A program made the translations under genes and the position numbers. From Parasulfitobacter algicola (GTDB taxonomy: Bacteria; Pseudomonadota; Alphaproteobacteria; Rhodobacterales; Rhodobacteraceae), in NCBI RefSeq assembly GCF_013315265.1, contig NZ_JABUFE010000003.1, forward strand, positions 248,001 to 312,000: a stretch of 64,000 nt of DNA, given 5' to 3'. Under the pieces are notes generated by a model that was not told where the DNA came from, searched no databases, and was given only the letters and a program-made list of their open reading frames with translations. Shown piece by piece: positions 52,972-62,215 of the stretch. Numbering within the stretch: position 1 is the stretch's first letter; the number at the start of each line of letters is the position of its first letter.

Positions 52972-53346
52972 ATGGGCTTGGTTGCAGATATTTTACTCGT
53001 AGCGGGCGCTTTGGGCACCGCATTTTATTGCATGATATTGTCGCGCCGTTTGCGCCGTTTCAATGACTTGGAAAAAGGGGTTGGGGGGGCTGTCGCAATG
53101 TTGTCGGCGCAAGTCGATGATATGACTAAAATGCTTGAGAAGGCGCAGCAAGCGGCCCAGTATTCTGCCGGTTCTCTTGGTGAGCTGACAGAGCGTGCCG
53201 AAGCTGTTTCAAAACGTCTTGAACTGATGGTTGCGTCAATGCATGACATTCCGGACGCGCCTTCGAAACCTGTTCAAACCACTGCAAATGGATCATCCGA
53301 TTCCGTTTTTGTTCGACATCGCGAACACGTAGCTGGGGTACGCTAA
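52972..53346 (+). CDS. Small membrane-anchored coiled-coil motility protein (DUF6468-like)
   Basis: 124 residues. One N-terminal transmembrane helix (ADILLVAGALGTAFYCMIL), a basic junction (SRRLRRFNDLEKG) and a coiled coil (AQVDDMTKMLEKAQQAAQYSAGSLGEL, split). Proteins of this type are found between fliL and the MotE-like gene in alphaproteobacteria. Function unknown; it may assist stator or basal-body assembly. Spaced 11 bases after fliL, and its stop immediately abuts the next ATG. Confidence 0.8.
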   Translation: MGLVADILLVAGALGTAFYCMILSRRLRRFNDLEKGVGGAVAMLSAQVDDMTKMLEKAQQAAQYSAGSLGELTERAEAVSKRLELMVASMHDIPDAPSKPVQTTANGSSDSVFVRHREHVAGVR

Positions 53347-53916
53347 ATGGCAAAAAAGTCTATTAAGCGTCGTAAAGGTACGCTTTTTATTATCGCAGGA
53401 TTGCTTTTGGCTTCTGGAGTTTTTCGCCTTACCGGCGGCGTTGGACAGGCTGTTGCACGTGAATTCGAAGAGTTTGGGGCGAGTGAAGTACATAGCGGAA
53501 CCTGTGTTGCGGATCTGGAACCTGTTCTTGATGCTATCAGGCAACGTGAAAATACTGTGGCTGCCAGAGAAGAAGAATTAGCTGTGCAATTACAAAAATT
53601 GTCATTGGCCAAAGCAGAAATTGAAAAAAACTTTAATGCTTTGATTGCTGCAGAAGCAGAACTTGCAGCCACGTTGACCCAAGTTGAAACTTCTGCAGAA
53701 ACAGATCTTTCGAAACTTACGGCAGTTTACGAAAGTATGAAGCCCAAAGACGCCGCTGCATTATTTGAAGAAATGGCCCCTGAATTTGCGGCTGGCTTTC
53801 TGTCGAGAATGCGTTCTGACACAGCGGCCGACATTATGGCAGGGCTAAAGCCTCAGACGGCATATACAATCAGTGTTCTTTTAGCCGGGCGAAATGCGAA
53901 TTTACCCAAAGAATAA
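53347..53916 (+). CDS. MotE-like periplasmic motility protein
   Basis: 189 residues. An N-terminal membrane anchor (GTLFIIAGLLLASGVFRLTG), a long coiled coil (IRQRENTVAAREEELAVQLQ onward) and a C-terminal MgtE_N-like domain (VYESMKPKDAAALFEEM, FLSRMRSDTAADIMAGLKP). This layout is that of MotE, a periplasmic chaperone for the motility protein MotC in rhizobia. It lies directly before motA, so a role in stator or bearing assembly is likely. Confidence 0.85.
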   Translation: MAKKSIKRRKGTLFIIAGLLLASGVFRLTGGVGQAVAREFEEFGASEVHSGTCVADLEPVLDAIRQRENTVAAREEELAVQLQKLSLAKAEIEKNFNALIAAEAELAATLTQVETSAETDLSKLTAVYESMKPKDAAALFEEMAPEFAAGFLSRMRSDTAADIMAGLKPQTAYTISVLLAGRNANLPKE

Positions 53917-53989
53917 TGCATCTGCTTACCGATTCTTAATATGGCCCTGAAAAAGTGCCGCTAACGCAGTTTGATTCAGAGGCGGTCCT

Positions 53990-54856
53990 ATGATCGGAAT
54001 AATCGGTATTGTCATCATTTTCGTCATGGTTTTTGGCGGTTACCTTGCTGCCGGCGGCAAGATGGGCATTATTCTGAAATCACTTCCCTATGAGATGACG
54101 ATGATTGGTGGTGCCGCAGTTGGCGCTTTTGTTATCAGCAATGATATTTCGGGCATCAAGCATACAATCAAAGATCTTGGCAAGGTCTTTAAAGGTCCAA
54201 AATGGAAACCAGACGATTATCGTGATTTGCTTTGCCTTTTGTTTGAGTTGATCCGTTTGGCACGTCAGAATCCAGTAGGCTTAGAAGAACATATCGAAAA
54301 CCCGACGGAAAGTTCGATCTTCTCGAAATATCCGAAAATACTTAAAGATCACGAAGCCACAGATCTGATTTGCGATACCCTTAGATCAGCTTCCATGAAC
54401 TACGATGATCCGCATCAGGTCGAAGAAGTTTTAGAAAAACGGATGGAAGCAAACTTTCATCATGCTATGCATTCAAGCCACGCTTTGCAGACAGTTGCAG
54501 ATGGATTGCCAGCACTTGGTATTGTTGCTGCGGTTTTGGGTGTGATCAAGACAATGGGGTCAATTGATCAACCCCCAGAGATACTAGGTAAACTGATCGG
54601 TGGTGCGCTTGTCGGCACATTTTTGGGTGTTTTTCTTGCCTATGGTCTTGTTGGACCTTTTGCGGCGAAAGTAAAAACGTTGACCGAAGAAGACAGCCAT
54701 TTTTATCAACTCATACGTGAAGTGCTGGTTGCAAACCTACATAAACATTCAGCAAACATTTGTATTGAAGTTGGACGCCAAAACACACCGTCACATATTC
54801 GGCCAAGTTTTTCAGATCTTGAAGACGCCTTGAAAGGTGCGAAACAGGCAGCTTGA
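53990..54856 (+). CDS. motA: Flagellar motor stator protein MotA
   Basis: 288 residues with four transmembrane helices. The first is IGIVIIFVMVFGGYLAAGGK. The family-typical Pro residues sit in VADGLPALGIVAAVLGVIKTM (split) and LVGTFLGVFLAYGLVGPFA. MotA and MotB form the proton channel that powers rotation. motB is not in this window. The stop codon overlaps a possible TTG start of the next gene. Confidence 0.96.
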   Translation: MIGIIGIVIIFVMVFGGYLAAGGKMGIILKSLPYEMTMIGGAAVGAFVISNDISGIKHTIKDLGKVFKGPKWKPDDYRDLLCLLFELIRLARQNPVGLEEHIENPTESSIFSKYPKILKDHEATDLICDTLRSASMNYDDPHQVEEVLEKRMEANFHHAMHSSHALQTVADGLPALGIVAAVLGVIKTMGSIDQPPEILGKLIGGALVGTFLGVFLAYGLVGPFAAKVKTLTEEDSHFYQLIREVLVANLHKHSANICIEVGRQNTPSHIRPSFSDLEDALKGAKQAA

Positions 54857-54858
54857 AA

Positions 54859-57042
54859 ATGCGCATACTGTTAATATTTTTTGCATATTTTTGCGTATCT
54901 GTGGCGAATGCCGAGGTCGCCGCAATACGATCAGGCGAACACACTGATTTTTCCAGACTTGTAATTCAGTTCTCTGACAGACCAGCTTGGGATCTTCTGC
55001 AAGTTGGCGATAACTATACGCTTAGCGTTACCGACACAGGTCAGCGTTTCAATACATCTGTTATTTTTGATAAAATTCCACGCACTAGAGTCAGCAATGT
55101 GGCCGATTTGAAAAATGGCAGTATTGTTTTGGAGGTTGAATGTGATTGTTATGTTGATGCCTCTAACTACAAAGAAAATAGCATAATTATTGATGTTGTC
55201 GATAGTTCTGTACCTAAAGATAGCCGTATCCTACTCGAAGCTGATGATCCGCTTCAAACTATGAAAGAGCGGCTTCCTGTTGTTTTTGAAGATTCGGAAA
55301 CCGTTGATGCAAAGCACAGTGTCTCGGATGGTTTCAAACGCCATATTGAAGATATTCAGGCCCAAAAGAACAAAGTCGCCCTGGTTCAAGCTGATCTGGT
55401 AAAACAACTTGGAATGGCTGCAGCAGATGGACTAGTAAATGTTGATCTTAAGCAACCAGATCCAGCGATTGAAAACAAAGAAAATCATACACCAGACTTT
55501 TCTTTGCCAGATTTGCCATTGAACTCAAAGGGTCATGTACGTTTTACCAATGGTGCTGCAAATACGCAGCGCGAAACGGTTAAATTACAAGACCAACCAA
55601 ACTGTATTCAGGATGATCGGCTGAATATATCATCTTGGGGGAAGCCGGATCAATTTACGTTTGGCTTATCGCAGTGGCGTAGTCGTCTTTTGGGCGAATT
55701 TGATCGTCCGGAAGCGGATGCGTACATTGGTTTGATCCGTCATTATCTTTACTTTGGTTTAGGCGCAGAAGCACGTGAACTGATCGAAAATATCGAAATG
55801 GATTTCCCCGATAAAGCTATTTTGTATGAACTGGCGCAGATCTTTGAAAAACAAGAATTTTCAAACAGTAACGTTTTTGCGTCTCAGTTGTCATGTAATA
55901 GTGTTACAGCATTATGGGCGATTCTCGCAATTGGATCAGAACCACACCCAGATATAAATGAAACGGCTATTTTGCGTGGCTTTAACACCTTGCCGCTGCA
56001 CCTAAGACAATATTTGGCGCCAACACTTGCAGAAAATTTGTCGCGCAATCAGCGGCAAGATGTTGCACGCCAAATTCTAACTGCGGCAACACGTATTGAT
56101 GATGTCTCAAGCTCTCAGCTTGTCATGGCTGAGGCCGAGCTTGAAATAGAAGATGGTCGCGCAAAGCAGGCTGAGGCTAGATTAGAAACTTTGATAGGTA
56201 CCAACAGTCACATCGCAGTTGATGCTTTAATTGCGTTGATAAACGGAAAAATATTACGAAATGAGGCCGTTACGGCTGAACAAATAACTCAGATTGCTGC
56301 ATTTGCGTTTGAGCATAAAGGGTCCAAACGAGGATTGCGTTTGTCTGAATTGCACGTAAAAGCAGCGTCAAGTGCTGGTATGTTAGATGAAACTGTTCGT
56401 GCTCTTTCTTCAGCAGAGCGTTTGACAAGTGATCTTGCATCGAAAGCTGCCATTAATCTGGCAACCAATGCAGATGAAATGGACTTCTTGTCAATTGCAT
56501 TTTCACCACCAAAACAGTTTGATCCGTCAAACTTAACTATTTCTGCAAAGACGGCAATTGCGGATCGCTTAGTTCAGACAGGTTTTTTTAGACAGGCGCA
56601 AAACTGGTTTGAAAACGTAGCATTCGAAGATATGCCATTAGATGCTAAGCTAATTTTAGCGGAAAGTCATTTGGGTGTTGGGGATTTTCAGGCAGTTATT
56701 TTGACGCTGAAAGATATAGATAGTCCTGCTGCTGCAAAACTTAATGCACGCGCTGAATTTGCCTTGGGAAATTTCACCACTGCGCATGCGGGATATAAAG
56801 AGGTCGGACAAGATGACATGGTACGTGTATCGGCCTGGAATTCTGGTGATTGGGATTTGATTGAACAGACTGAAACGCAAATTCAGCCAGAGATATCACT
56901 AGTCGCGTCTCAGCAGGAGCGACTAGAGACGATATCTGAAAATCAAAAACTATTGGAAAAAAACAGGATGCTACTTGAGCAAAGCAATCAAACAAGGGAA
57001 GCGCTGCGGGTTTTGCTATCAAGCGAGATTACAGACGAATAA
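54859..57042 (+). CDS. Large exported protein with AMIN-like and helical-repeat regions, possible MotF counterpart
   Basis: About 727 residues. A signal peptide (MRILLIFFAYFCVSVANA), then an AMIN-like beta domain (SRLVIQFSDRPAWDLLQVGD, INDVVD-type strands to about residue 115), a charged linker, and from about residue 260 many short helices resembling TPR repeats (AKQAEARLETLIGTNSH; FRQAQNWFENV), ending in a coiled coil. AMIN domains bind cell-wall or secretin-like partners. Position between motA and sltF and size recall MotF, the rotation protein of Rhodobacter sphaeroides, but I cannot confirm homology. ATG at 54859 is preferred over TTG at 54853. Unusually AT-rich for the window. Confidence 0.7.
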   Translation: MRILLIFFAYFCVSVANAEVAAIRSGEHTDFSRLVIQFSDRPAWDLLQVGDNYTLSVTDTGQRFNTSVIFDKIPRTRVSNVADLKNGSIVLEVECDCYVDASNYKENSIIIDVVDSSVPKDSRILLEADDPLQTMKERLPVVFEDSETVDAKHSVSDGFKRHIEDIQAQKNKVALVQADLVKQLGMAAADGLVNVDLKQPDPAIENKENHTPDFSLPDLPLNSKGHVRFTNGAANTQRETVKLQDQPNCIQDDRLNISSWGKPDQFTFGLSQWRSRLLGEFDRPEADAYIGLIRHYLYFGLGAEARELIENIEMDFPDKAILYELAQIFEKQEFSNSNVFASQLSCNSVTALWAILAIGSEPHPDINETAILRGFNTLPLHLRQYLAPTLAENLSRNQRQDVARQILTAATRIDDVSSSQLVMAEAELEIEDGRAKQAEARLETLIGTNSHIAVDALIALINGKILRNEAVTAEQITQIAAFAFEHKGSKRGLRLSELHVKAASSAGMLDETVRALSSAERLTSDLASKAAINLATNADEMDFLSIAFSPPKQFDPSNLTISAKTAIADRLVQTGFFRQAQNWFENVAFEDMPLDAKLILAESHLGVGDFQAVILTLKDIDSPAAAKLNARAEFALGNFTTAHAGYKEVGQDDMVRVSAWNSGDWDLIEQTETQIQPEISLVASQQERLETISENQKLLEKNRMLLEQSNQTREALRVLLSSEITDE

Positions 57043-57119
57043 TCTGGTCAATACTTACGATTTCTAAAGATTTACGCCGCTAACATGCTGCAAAACCCAG
57101 CAGCAGAAGGCGGCTGAAT

Positions 57120-57920
57120 ATGCATATGAGTGAAATGCCTAAAGGTGTGTTTTTTTTAAAACATTATTCGCGGCAGATCAGAAGTGGGAATTTCACCAAG
57201 CCTGACTTGATCAGGCTTATTTTTCTTTTCTTGATAATTATAGCTTTTGCATTTGCGCATCCTGTATCGGCTGCTCAGTCGAAAATTTGCGATGATGCAG
57301 TAAATTTTGCATCAAAACAAACGGGCGTGCCGGTTTCAGTTCTTAATGCGATCACGCTGACTGAAACGGGTCGTACCAAAGCGGGCAAGACAAATTCTTG
57401 GCCGTGGACCGTTAACATGGAGGGAAAGGGCGTTTGGTTCGACGATAAAGATAGTGCTTTATCCTATGTTTTTCATCACTTTAAAAGCGGCGCACGCAGC
57501 TTCGATGTTGGCTGTTTTCAGGTAAATTACAAATGGCACGGACAAGCATTTTCATCGATAGAAGAAATGTTTGATCCGCGTCAAAACGCTGTTTATGCGG
57601 CAAATTTTTTAAAGCAGTTATATCAGGAACTTGGTGATTGGAGTTCGGCTGCTGGCGCATATCATTCACGCACACCAAAGTTTGCCACTAGGTATCGCAA
57701 ACGGTTTGATCAATTTCATGCTCAGTTAAAACAAACCTCGACACCGGATTTAGCGAAACAAGACGGGTTACCAGAAGAAAAATCCGTGCCGATATCTGAT
57801 AGTGCTGGATATCCGATCGCGCGGCTTTCGGGTGCCCCAACTGGTTTAGGGTCGCTGGTACCAATGGGGTCTGGATCATCAGCCAAGCCATTCTTTTCAC
57901 AAGCACAGCCGGGAATTTGA
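57120..57920 (+). CDS. sltF: Flagellum-associated lytic transglycosylase (SltF-like)
   Basis: 266 residues. A long basic N-terminal tail precedes a hydrophobic export signal (LIFLFLIIIAFAFAHPVSAA). The SLT domain follows: VSVLNAITLTETGRTKAG contains the catalytic Glu, with SFDVGCFQVNYKWHG, NAVYAANFLKQLY and AAGAYHS. The enzyme opens peptidoglycan so the rod can pass, as SltF does in R. sphaeroides. The Pro/Gly/Ser-rich tail may bind rod proteins. Its stop overlaps the alternative TTG start of flhA. ATG at 57126 is another possible start. Confidence 0.9.
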   Translation: MHMSEMPKGVFFLKHYSRQIRSGNFTKPDLIRLIFLFLIIIAFAFAHPVSAAQSKICDDAVNFASKQTGVPVSVLNAITLTETGRTKAGKTNSWPWTVNMEGKGVWFDDKDSALSYVFHHFKSGARSFDVGCFQVNYKWHGQAFSSIEEMFDPRQNAVYAANFLKQLYQELGDWSSAAGAYHSRTPKFATRYRKRFDQFHAQLKQTSTPDLAKQDGLPEEKSVPISDSAGYPIARLSGAPTGLGSLVPMGSGSSAKPFFSQAQPGI

Positions 57921-57922
57921 TC

Positions 57923-60013
57923 ATGCCAAAAATGACAATCCGCGCTATTTTCCAACCAACAATTTTACTCGCCCTAGCTTTGATGGCGGTTATCGTAATG
58001 ATGATTTTGCCTATGCCATCTTGGGTGTTGGATGTCGGTCTTGCGACATCTTTTGCATTGGCTATTTTGATTTTTACGATCACGCTTTTCATTGAACGCC
58101 CCTTAGATTTTTCAGCGTTTCCAACAATTTTGCTGGCATCGCTTATGCTGAGATTGTCGCTGAATGTGTCTTCAACAAAATTGATCATCGGTCAGGGGCA
58201 CACGGGTACAAATGCTGCTGGTGATGTAATCGAAGGCTTTGCCATGTTTGTGATGAGCGGCAGTGTTATGCTGGGACTTGTTGTGTTTTGTGTTTTGTTG
58301 ATCGTGAACTTCATGGTCATCACAAAAGGCGCTGCGCGCATGGCCGAGGTTGGCGCCAGGTTTGCGTTGGATGGTATGCCTGGCAAACAGCTTGCGATTG
58401 ACAGTGATATGTCTGCCGGCGCGATCGATCACGAAGAAGCCAAATCGAGACGTGAAACGGAACAGGCGGAAACCACGTTTTTTGGATCGCTTGATGGGGC
58501 ATCGAAATTCGTTAAAGGCGATGCGGTTGCAGGGCTTCTGATCACATTGCTTAATCTGGTAATGGGCTTGATCATTGGCACTGTAATACACGGAATGCAA
58601 TTAGCGCATGCCTTTGAAACCTATGCTATTTTAACCGTTGGTGATGGATTGGTATCGCAAATCCCGGCTGTCATTATTTCAATTGCATCTGCCCTGCTTC
58701 TGGCGCGTGGTGGGTCAAAAGGTGCGGCAGATATGGCTATGTTCAGTCAGCTGGGTCGTTATCCGCCAGCATTGGCAACGGTCGGCGGATTGATGGTTAT
58801 GTTCGCTTTGGTTCCCGGCCTTCCATTTATTCCGTTTGTTGCAGGCGCGATTGCGTTGCTAAGTGCAGCATTTTTTGTTCACCGCAAACAAAAAGCCGAA
58901 CGCGAGGCGCCTGTCGAACGAATGGACAGTGAAGAGGATGTAAAATCTGAAAAGTCATTGGGCGATGTTCTTGATCTGGATGATATTCACGTTGAATTTG
59001 CGTCGGACCTTATCCCGATGGTTCTGGATCCAGGCACAGGGCTGGATGCCAGAATTTCGAATATGCGCACACATGTTGCAACGTTTTATGGGCTAATATT
59101 GCCCGAAATTCGTTTGACTGACGATGCATCTTTACCACCTAACATGTATGTGATCCGTATTCAGGGTGTGGAACAGGTCCGTGATCGACTTCAGCCAGAA
59201 CGCGTCTTGGCGCTGACATCCGGGGACAGTCATATCTTGCCACCGGGGCAGGATGTGAACGAACCCGTATACGGTGCGCCCGCGCGTTGGATTTCCCCGG
59301 ATCATGAAGAAGACGCAGCGCTTGAAGGATTGACGGTTGTCATGCCAACCGAAGTGCTGGCGACGCATCTGTTAGAGGTGATAAAGCGCAATTTCTCGCG
59401 TCTTTTGTCATTGCGCGCACTTCGCCGACTTTTGGATGAAATGGTTAATTTGACCGACCCTACAAGATCAGAAGCGAATAAAAAAATGTTGGAAGAACTG
59501 GTGCCTGACAAGGTTCCAGTGGATCTGCTTTTGACGGTTCTAAGGCTGCTTTTGGAAGAGCGCGTATCGATCCGGAATCTACCATTAATCTTGGAATCGA
59601 TTGCCGAAGCACGGGGTGTTCACCCGACAGCCGAAGGGATCTGTGAACATGTTCGCCAACGTCTGGGTTTTCAGCTTGTCGCAGAGTTGCGCCGGGATGA
59701 TGGAACAATTCCATTGGTGCAATTAGCCCCTGAATGGGAAGAAAAATTCGTTAGTTATCAGATTGAAGGCGACCGGGGGCAACATGACATCGCATTGCCG
59801 CCAGATATGTTTAACAGACTTGCGACAATGCTTGCTGAAAAAGTCGCCAAAGCCGGTGAAAAAGGCATGTATCCTGCCGTCGTCACATCCATGCGGCGCA
59901 GACGGTTTCTAAGAACTGTAATGATTGCCAAAGGTTTGGCAAACCCTGTTTTGTCGTTTGAAGAAATTGGAATTGATGCCAAGCCAGCTTTGGTTGGTAT
60001 GGTGCCTACATGA
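57923..60013 (+). CDS. flhA: Flagellar export gate protein FlhA
   Basis: 696 residues. Eight transmembrane helices fill the first half, with the FHIPEP-region equivalents ERPLDFSAFPTILLASLMLRLSLN (split) and GDAVAGLLITLLNLVMG. The cytoplasmic C-terminal half (RLLDEMVNLTDPTRSEANKKM, VSIRNLPLILESIAE) binds chaperone-substrate complexes. ATG at 57923 has a GGGAA site upstream; a TTG six bases earlier is less likely. It heads the flhA-fliR-flhB block with overlapping genes. Confidence 0.97.
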   Translation: MPKMTIRAIFQPTILLALALMAVIVMMILPMPSWVLDVGLATSFALAILIFTITLFIERPLDFSAFPTILLASLMLRLSLNVSSTKLIIGQGHTGTNAAGDVIEGFAMFVMSGSVMLGLVVFCVLLIVNFMVITKGAARMAEVGARFALDGMPGKQLAIDSDMSAGAIDHEEAKSRRETEQAETTFFGSLDGASKFVKGDAVAGLLITLLNLVMGLIIGTVIHGMQLAHAFETYAILTVGDGLVSQIPAVIISIASALLLARGGSKGAADMAMFSQLGRYPPALATVGGLMVMFALVPGLPFIPFVAGAIALLSAAFFVHRKQKAEREAPVERMDSEEDVKSEKSLGDVLDLDDIHVEFASDLIPMVLDPGTGLDARISNMRTHVATFYGLILPEIRLTDDASLPPNMYVIRIQGVEQVRDRLQPERVLALTSGDSHILPPGQDVNEPVYGAPARWISPDHEEDAALEGLTVVMPTEVLATHLLEVIKRNFSRLLSLRALRRLLDEMVNLTDPTRSEANKKMLEELVPDKVPVDLLLTVLRLLLEERVSIRNLPLILESIAEARGVHPTAEGICEHVRQRLGFQLVAELRRDDGTIPLVQLAPEWEEKFVSYQIEGDRGQHDIALPPDMFNRLATMLAEKVAKAGEKGMYPAVVTSMRRRRFLRTVMIAKGLANPVLSFEEIGIDAKPALVGMVPT

Positions 60014-60783
60014 TGCAAGCGGCCGAGCAACTCATCGGTTTTTCACAATCCACTCTTTGGAGCGGCTTTATCGTTTTTTTGCGGGTGGGGGCCGTAATGG
60101 CAGTGCTGCCGGCATTTGGTGAACAGTCGGTTCCAGTACGGGTCAAATTGGGTGTGACAGTCGCATTCACTTTCATTGTCGCACCCGCCGCTTTGACGAC
60201 CTTCGAAGTGCCGGATCAAATGCTGACAGGATTGCCAATTTTCGTGACGACCGAGGTGATTGCAGGACTTGCAATCGGTTTGTCTGTGCGCCTTTTTGTG
60301 CTTGCGCTGCAAATCACCGGTACTATCGCGGCACAATCAACATCGCTTTCACAGATCTTCGGCGGTGCGGGTGTCGATCCTCAGCCCGCGATGGGGTATA
60401 TTTTGGTTGTTGCCGGGCTGGCTTTGGCCGTCATGACCGGCCTGCATGTCCGGGCGGCAGAATTAATTGTTTTGTCATATGATATTATGCCCGCGGGCGA
60501 ATTCCCCGATGCCCGAATGTTATCCGTTTGGGGTGTTCAACGTGTGGCCCATGCCTTTGCTTTGGCATTCACGCTTGCAGCCCCATTTTTCATCGCGTCG
60601 CTAATTTATAATGTGGCCCTTGGTGTTATTAACCGTGCAATGCCCCAATTGATGGTTGCTTTTGTGGGTGCCCCTGCGATCACTGCGGGTGGATTAATCT
60701 TGTTAATGCTCAGCGCGCCCGTTTTGTTAAAACTTTGGGTTGAAAGCATGAATGCGTTTATGGCCAATCCGGTGGGTGTCTGA
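60010..60783 (+). CDS. fliR: Flagellar export protein FliR
   Basis: 257 residues with the FliR pattern of membrane helices: FIVFLRVGAVMAVLPAFGEQSVPVRVKLG (split), AQSTSLSQIFGGAGVDPQPAMG and YNVALGVINRAMPQLMVAFVGAPA. FliR is part of the export-gate core with FliP and FliQ. It overlaps flhA by 4 bases and flhB by one. Confidence 0.96.
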   Translation: MMQAAEQLIGFSQSTLWSGFIVFLRVGAVMAVLPAFGEQSVPVRVKLGVTVAFTFIVAPAALTTFEVPDQMLTGLPIFVTTEVIAGLAIGLSVRLFVLALQITGTIAAQSTSLSQIFGGAGVDPQPAMGYILVVAGLALAVMTGLHVRAAELIVLSYDIMPAGEFPDARMLSVWGVQRVAHAFALAFTLAAPFFIASLIYNVALGVINRAMPQLMVAFVGAPAITAGGLILLMLSAPVLLKLWVESMNAFMANPVGV

Positions 60784-61868
60784 TGGAGGAAGATGAAGAT
60801 AAACAACACGAACCCACGCAGAAAAAGCTGGATGATGCGCGCAAAAAGGGCGAAGTTCCACGATCTGCTGATTTGACGACGGCTGCCTCATATGCGGGGC
60901 TTTTGACAGCGTTTATGGTTTTGGGCGCATGGTCTGTTCAGACAGGCGGCACGGCTTTGATGCCGTTTTTGCAAAATGCTGATGGGTTGGAGCAGCTTTT
61001 CTTTTCGGGCCATGGTGTAACAGTAACGGCCGGTATGATGTGGGATTTGTTCACCGCCATCGCGCCATGGTTTCTGGTACCTGCTGTTTTTGCCCTGGGC
61101 GCAATTATTGCCCAACGCAGTTTTGTGGTCTCTTCGGATAAAATTAAGCCTAAGCTGTCGAAAATCTCTTTGATCTCGAATGCTAAAAATAAATTCGGAC
61201 GAAACGGTCTGTTCGAATTTGCGAAAAGCTTTGTAAAGCTGATCATGATTTCGATTATCCTGGGTGTTTTCCTTTGGATAAAGTTGCCCCAAATCATCCA
61301 ATCGCTTAGTCTTAGCCCAGGTATGATCAGCGCTGTTTTGGCCGAATTGTGTTTGCAATTTCTGACCATTGTCTTGTTTGTCGCTGGTGCAATCGGCGTG
61401 GTTGATTTCTTTTGGCAGTATCACGAACACCTGCGCAAAAACCGGATGTCTCATAAGGAGCTGAAAGACGAGGCAAAAGATTCCGAGGGCGATCCGCACA
61501 TGAAACAGGAACGCAGGCAACGTGGGTATGACATTGCGATGAACCAAATGCTTGCGGATGTGCCAGACGCAGATGTGATTATCGTTAACCCGCAGCATTA
61601 TGCGGTCGCGCTAAAATGGGACAAATTCCAAAATGCAGCGCCCGTTTGTGTGGCCAAAGGTGTGGATGAGATTGCCGCGCGTATCCGCGAAGTTGCCAAT
61701 GAAAACGGTGTTCCCATTCATCGCGATCCGCCAACGGCGCGGTCACTTTATGCAACTGTTGATATCGGACAAGAAGTGCCGCCAGAAACATATGAAGTCG
61801 TTGCTGCGGCCATTCGGTTTGCTGAAAGTATGCGACTGAAAGCACGCAAAAATGGATGGGGTAAATGA
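60783..61868 (+). CDS. flhB: Flagellar export switch protein FlhB (NPQH variant)
   Basis: 361 residues. It opens with the family-typical KQHEPTQKKLDDARKKGEVPRS, has four transmembrane helices and a cytoplasmic domain with RMSHKELKDEAKDSEGDPHMK (in parts). The autocleavage site is N269-P270-Q271-H272 (VIIVNPQHYAVAL) instead of the usual NPTH. FlhB switches export from rod/hook to filament subunits after self-cleavage between Asn and Pro. Asn and Pro are kept, so cleavage may still occur. Last structural gate gene of the block. Confidence 0.95.
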   Translation: MEEDEDKQHEPTQKKLDDARKKGEVPRSADLTTAASYAGLLTAFMVLGAWSVQTGGTALMPFLQNADGLEQLFFSGHGVTVTAGMMWDLFTAIAPWFLVPAVFALGAIIAQRSFVVSSDKIKPKLSKISLISNAKNKFGRNGLFEFAKSFVKLIMISIILGVFLWIKLPQIIQSLSLSPGMISAVLAELCLQFLTIVLFVAGAIGVVDFFWQYHEHLRKNRMSHKELKDEAKDSEGDPHMKQERRQRGYDIAMNQMLADVPDADVIIVNPQHYAVALKWDKFQNAAPVCVAKGVDEIAARIREVANENGVPIHRDPPTARSLYATVDIGQEVPPETYEVVAAAIRFAESMRLKARKNGWGK

Positions 61869-62215
61869 TAGATAAGCGCTTAAAAGATTTGGCGCAGATC
61901 ACAGATTTAGCTTATCAGGCACAAGCGCAGAAATCGCAAGCGTTGTTGCGTCAAGACGCGCAAATTCAATCTGCTTTGGTGCAAATTACCCAAGCCGAAC
62001 AAAGCCGTGCAATGGAATTAAGATCAGCCAGCAATCTGGATGCCGCGACACGCGCACGCGCAGATATTCACTGGCAACTTTGGCTGGAACGGCAAAAAGC
62101 GCAGCTAAACCAGAAGCGAACCGAAATTAGGTTGAAGCTTGAAGAAGAACGTCATGCCACGGCTTTGGCCTTTGGCCGAAAAACCGTGGCGGAAAAGTTG
62201 GCAAAAAAGATCTAG
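61865..62215 (+). CDS. FliJ-like coiled-coil protein
   Basis: 116 residues, almost wholly helical and coiled coil (AQKSQALLRQDAQIQSALVQITQ, split; RQKAQLNQKRTEIRLKLEEERHA, split). It overlaps flhB by 4 bases and lies among export genes. Size and composition resemble FliJ-type stalk proteins of the export ATPase, but homology is not visible by eye. Stop codon overlaps that of the convergent second fliL. Confidence 0.6.
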   Translation: MIDKRLKDLAQITDLAYQAQAQKSQALLRQDAQIQSALVQITQAEQSRAMELRSASNLDAATRARADIHWQLWLERQKAQLNQKRTEIRLKLEEERHATALAFGRKTVAEKLAKKI

